NCBI RefSeq assembly: GCF_013041615.1
Contig: NZ_JABEPQ010000007.1
Coordinates: 1-64,000 of the forward strand
Source of the DNA: Knoellia koreensis
GTDB lineage: Bacteria > Actinomycetota > Actinomycetes > Actinomycetales > Dermatophilaceae
Direction of reading: 5' to 3'
Length of the DNA stretch: 64,000 bases
How positions within the stretch are numbered: the stretch's first letter is position 1; each line of letters starts with the position of its first letter. The notes beneath the pieces are model-generated. The model searched no databases and was not told the DNA's origin. It saw only the letters and a list, made by a program, of their open reading frames with translations. The position numbers and the translations under genes are program-made. Below, piece by piece: positions 61,343-64,000 of this stretch.

Positions 61343-62872
61343 TCAGGCGCGGAACCGGTCGAACACGCGCTCCATGAAGTCGGTGCCCTTGGCGAGGGCC
61401 TCGACGAAGATGCGTTCGTCGTTGCCGTGCATGCCGATCAGCTGGTCGTTGTCGATGACGTAGGGATAGACGCCATAGCCGGGGATGCCCCGCTCGCGCC
61501 ACGGCCCGAGGCTCGTGCCTGCCTCGAACAACGCCGGTGAGAAGACCGCGCCGGGGTAGGTCTGGACCGCCGCCTGGGAGATGGCCCGGTAGAGCGGGGT
61601 GTTGGTGTCGGCCGGCTTGGTGGCCCAGCGGGCGTCGAGCTGGTCGAGGTAGTCGGCCTCACTGGTGCCCTCTGGAGCCACGAGGACCACGTCGATGTCG
61701 CGGTCGGACAGCTTGCGCCGCAACGACTTCAGGAAGTCGCGCGGCTTCTCCCCGCCGGGGATGCCGCGGCAGTTGACCCGCACGGTGGCCTCGCTGGGGA
61801 TGACGTTCTCCTTGTAGCCCGCCTTCTCGATGACATACGCGGTGGTGGTGCGCAGGAGGGCGCTGTGGAGGTAGGGGTAGTCGGAGAGCTTGACGACCAA
61901 CGCCGCGGCGCGTTCGAGCGAGCGTTGGCTGTGGGCCTTGAGCATCAAGCGGATTGCCTTGGCGAAGGCACGGTCGTCGGTGGCACGGCCGAGGGCCTCG
62001 AAGTACTGGCGGGTGACGCTGGTGAGGTGCACCGGAGCCTTCCAGTCGCCGATCTCGGCCACGGCTCGAGAGAGCCCGACGATGGCCGAGTCGGGAATGG
62101 GCTTGGAGGAGTGGGTGGCCGTGCCGCGGGCGGTGAGATCGAGGTTGAAGTAGACCTTGTCCTGGCGGGTGACGGTGATGAGCATCGGTGTCGTGCGGTC
62201 ACTCTGGGCGAGGAACCAGCCGCCCTCGGTGAGTACCATCCCGGCGTCGAGCTTGTCCCAGTGCTGCTTGGCGAGCCAGCCCGAGCCGTAGCTGCCCGCC
62301 TCCTCGTCGCAGTCGGTGAGGACGATGATGTCGCGCTCGAACTTGGCGCCGCGGGAGACGTGGCGCAGCAGCGCGGCGATGCTAGCGGCGTTGGCGCCCT
62401 TCATGTCCAGCGCGCCGCGGCCGTAGACCTCGCCGCCCTTGACGGTGCCGGCGAACGGGTCGACGCTCCAGTTCTCGCGCTCGACGGGGACGACGTCGGA
62501 GTGGCCGAGCAGGAGCAGGGGCGCGGCCGAGGTGGTGCCCTTGATGCGGGCGACGAGGTGGACGTTGTCGGGCTGCGGCGTCGGGATGATCTCGGCGGGG
62601 ACGCCCGCGGCGTCCCAGACCGACTTGAGCCACTCGGCGTGGGCGCGGGTCTTGCCGCCCTGGCCGAAGTTCTGGGTGTCGAAGCCGAGCATCTTCTGCA
62701 GCAGCGACAACGGGCTGGGCGGCGCGAAGCTGACGGCGCGAGTGGTCGTGGTCGTGGTGACGGCGGTGCTGGCGTCGGCGCGCAGTGCGGTGGCGCCGGC
62801 ACCGGCGACGGCGATCGCGCCGCTGCCGGCGAGGAAGGCGCGTCGGTCGACCGTCGGGAAGGTGGGGGGCAT
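61343..62872 (-). CDS. Exported M20-family metallopeptidase
   Basis: 509 residues from ATG 62872, which has AGGAGG upstream. The leader DRRAFLAGSGAIAVAGAGA is a likely Tat signal. M20 zinc ligands are visible: HSDVVP, GRGALDMKG, DEEAGSYGS, and the catalytic region with the dimerisation domain in the middle (AHSQRSLER to RVNCRGIPG). It hydrolyses peptides or amides outside the cytoplasm; the substrate is not evident. A weak link to the two downstream genes is not supported. Confidence 0.88.
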   Translation of the reverse strand: MPPTFPTVDRRAFLAGSGAIAVAGAGATALRADASTAVTTTTTTRAVSFAPPSPLSLLQKMLGFDTQNFGQGGKTRAHAEWLKSVWDAAGVPAEIIPTPQPDNVHLVARIKGTTSAAPLLLLGHSDVVPVERENWSVDPFAGTVKGGEVYGRGALDMKGANAASIAALLRHVSRGAKFERDIIVLTDCDEEAGSYGSGWLAKQHWDKLDAGMVLTEGGWFLAQSDRTTPMLITVTRQDKVYFNLDLTARGTATHSSKPIPDSAIVGLSRAVAEIGDWKAPVHLTSVTRQYFEALGRATDDRAFAKAIRLMLKAHSQRSLERAAALVVKLSDYPYLHSALLRTTTAYVIEKAGYKENVIPSEATVRVNCRGIPGGEKPRDFLKSLRRKLSDRDIDVVLVAPEGTSEADYLDQLDARWATKPADTNTPLYRAISQAAVQTYPGAVFSPALFEAGTSLGPWRERGIPGYGVYPYVIDNDQLIGMHGNDERIFVEALAKGTDFMERVFDRFRA

Positions 62873-63106
62873 CCTGTTCCTCCTGGTGTGCAAGCGGGTT
62901 GGTCCTTGTCACGTTCGTCCGAAATGTCCTGGGCCGCGCGGCGAATCCGGGTCACCGGTGGGGCCGGTCGACGAGTGGTATGCCGCGTGGTCCCGACGGT
63001 CCCACCGGCGCGGCCAGCGGTTGCCGGGGTGCGTCGTCGATCGGACACGATTCCCACGTATCGCGAAATCTCGGAGAATCGCTATAAACCGGCATACGCT
63101 GCGATC

Positions 63107-64000
63107 GTGGACCCGATCAGGAACCCCTATGCCCCCGGTGCCGGTCAGCGCCCGCCCGAGCTGGCGGGGCGCGACGACCAGCTCGATGCGTTCGACGTGG
63201 TGCTCGAGCGGGTGGCGCGCGGGCGCCCCGAGCGGTCGGTCGTGCTCACCGGCCTGCGGGGCGTGGGCAAGACGGTGCTGCTCAACGCCTTGCGCTCGGC
63301 GGCGGTTCGGGCGCGGTGGGGGACCGGCAAGCTCGAGGCTCGCCCTGAGCAGACGTTGCGGCGTCCGTTGGCGGCGGCCCTGCACGTCGCGGTGCGCGAG
63401 CTCGGGCACCCGGCCGGCGACCAGGTGGACCACGTGCTGGGCGTGATCAAGGGGTTCGCGCAGCGCGAGGCCGGGGCCGGGGTGAAGCTGCGGGACAAGT
63501 GGAACCCCGGCATCGACGCGGCCGTGGTCGTGGGTCGTGCGGACTCCGGCGACATCGAGATCGACCTCGTCGAGCTGCTGACCGACGTCGGTGGGCTCGC
63601 CGCCGACGTCGGCCGCGGGGTGGGGGTGTTCATTGACGAGATGCAGGACCTCGGTCCGGACGACGTGTCGGCGCTGTGCGCGGCGTGCCACGAGATCTCG
63701 CAGTCGGGGCTGCCGGTGATCGTCGTGGGGGCTGGGCTGCCCCACCTGCCCGCAGTGCTGTCGGCATCGAAGTCGTACAGCGAGCGGCTGTTCCGCTACC
63801 AACGCATCGACCGGCTCGGGCGGTCGGAGGCCGACCGGGCGCTCGTCGCCCCGGCGTCGGACGAGGACGCGTCGTTCACGCCGGAGGCGTTGGAGGCGAT
63901 GTATGCCGCGACCGCCGGCTACCCGTACTTCATCCAGGCGTACGGCAAGGTGGCGTGGGACGTGGCCCCGCGCTCACCGATCACCGCGGACGACGTGGCG
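63107..64000 (+). CDS. AAA ATPase of the ORC/Cdc6-like or DUF2075-type group, truncated by window edge
   Basis: The first 298 residues are visible; the frame is open at the last base. GTG start with 44 bp of gap before it. Walker A is VLTGLRGVGKTVLL at about 46-59, and Walker B is VFIDEMQDLG near 180. A conserved IVVGAGLPHLP follows. This type of stand-alone ATP-binding protein (opening NPYAPGAGQRPPELAGRD) is frequent in Actinobacteria, often near mobile elements. Its partner and role are unknown. A GTATGCCG copy lies at 63901. Confidence 0.85.
   Translation, partial: MDPIRNPYAPGAGQRPPELAGRDDQLDAFDVVLERVARGRPERSVVLTGLRGVGKTVLLNALRSAAVRARWGTGKLEARPEQTLRRPLAAALHVAVRELGHPAGDQVDHVLGVIKGFAQREAGAGVKLRDKWNPGIDAAVVVGRADSGDIEIDLVELLTDVGGLAADVGRGVGVFIDEMQDLGPDDVSALCAACHEISQSGLPVIVVGAGLPHLPAVLSASKSYSERLFRYQRIDRLGRSEADRALVAPASDEDASFTPEALEAMYAATAGYPYFIQAYGKVAWDVAPRSPITADDVA

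Overview
The window is high-GC DNA (around 70% G+C by eye) with actinobacterial gene content and order. From 12.0 to 25.3 kb it carries the origin-proximal cell-division cluster in the order known from Mycobacterium and Streptomyces: ppiA, rhomboid, crgA, DUF881, class E sortase, a small membrane gene and a TrpG/PabA glutamine amidotransferase on the plus strand side, then pknB, pbpA, rodA/ftsW, pstP, fhaB and fhaA on the minus strand, ending at tRNA-Leu(CAG). DUF2510, GlxA-type and ANTAR proteins also fit Actinobacteria. A member of Micrococcales such as the Intrasporangiaceae is my guess; the sequence does not prove it.

Layout. 0-4.4 kb: a defence island, with the 3' end of a DUF1998 (helicase-family) gene facing a vsr - cytosine-5 methyltransferase - putative endonuclease operon. 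5.3-7.7 kb: divergent selD and selA for selenocysteine synthesis. 7.7-11.8 kb: a five-gene (perhaps six) operon resembling methylamine dehydrogenase maturation genes (MauE-like, MauD-like) that ends in a Tat-exported, cysteine-rich MauA-like protein fused to LGFP repeats. 12-25 kb: the division and PASTA-kinase cluster. 25-35 kb: a small-conductance channel-like protein, DUF3422, thioredoxin, lon with a HAIR-like operator, a DUF2510 protein, a lipase-like hydrolase and a DGPF/ECF42 sigma pair. 35-43 kb: secreted glycan enzymes (a PNGase A homologue and a GH30 glycosidase) with AraC-like and LacI regulators. 42.7-44.9 kb: NAD+ synthetase. 44.9-45.9 kb: a low-GC scar with a frameshifted remnant and a small membrane protein. 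46-64 kb: ordinary housekeeping and accessory genes (deaminase, SoxR, DinB-fold, fructosamine kinase, secreted nuclease, ANTAR regulator, App1 lipid phosphatase, MFS exporter, Nei/Fpg glycosylase, APH(6)-type kinase, rhodanese, a divergent TPR-membrane/TPR-AAA pair, an M20 peptidase), ending in an ATPase cut by the window edge.

The most striking signal is not a gene. The octamer GTATGCCG occurs about 69 times from 5.3 kb to the right edge, nearly equally on both strands, where base composition predicts about two. It is kept inside genes at the cost of rare codons (TAT for Tyr, GCA for Ala, ATA for Ile), it forms inverted pairs in terminators, and it is absent from the defence island and the 45-kb scar. 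It behaves like the DNA uptake sequences of Neisseria and Pasteurellaceae, which I do not know to have been described in Actinobacteria.
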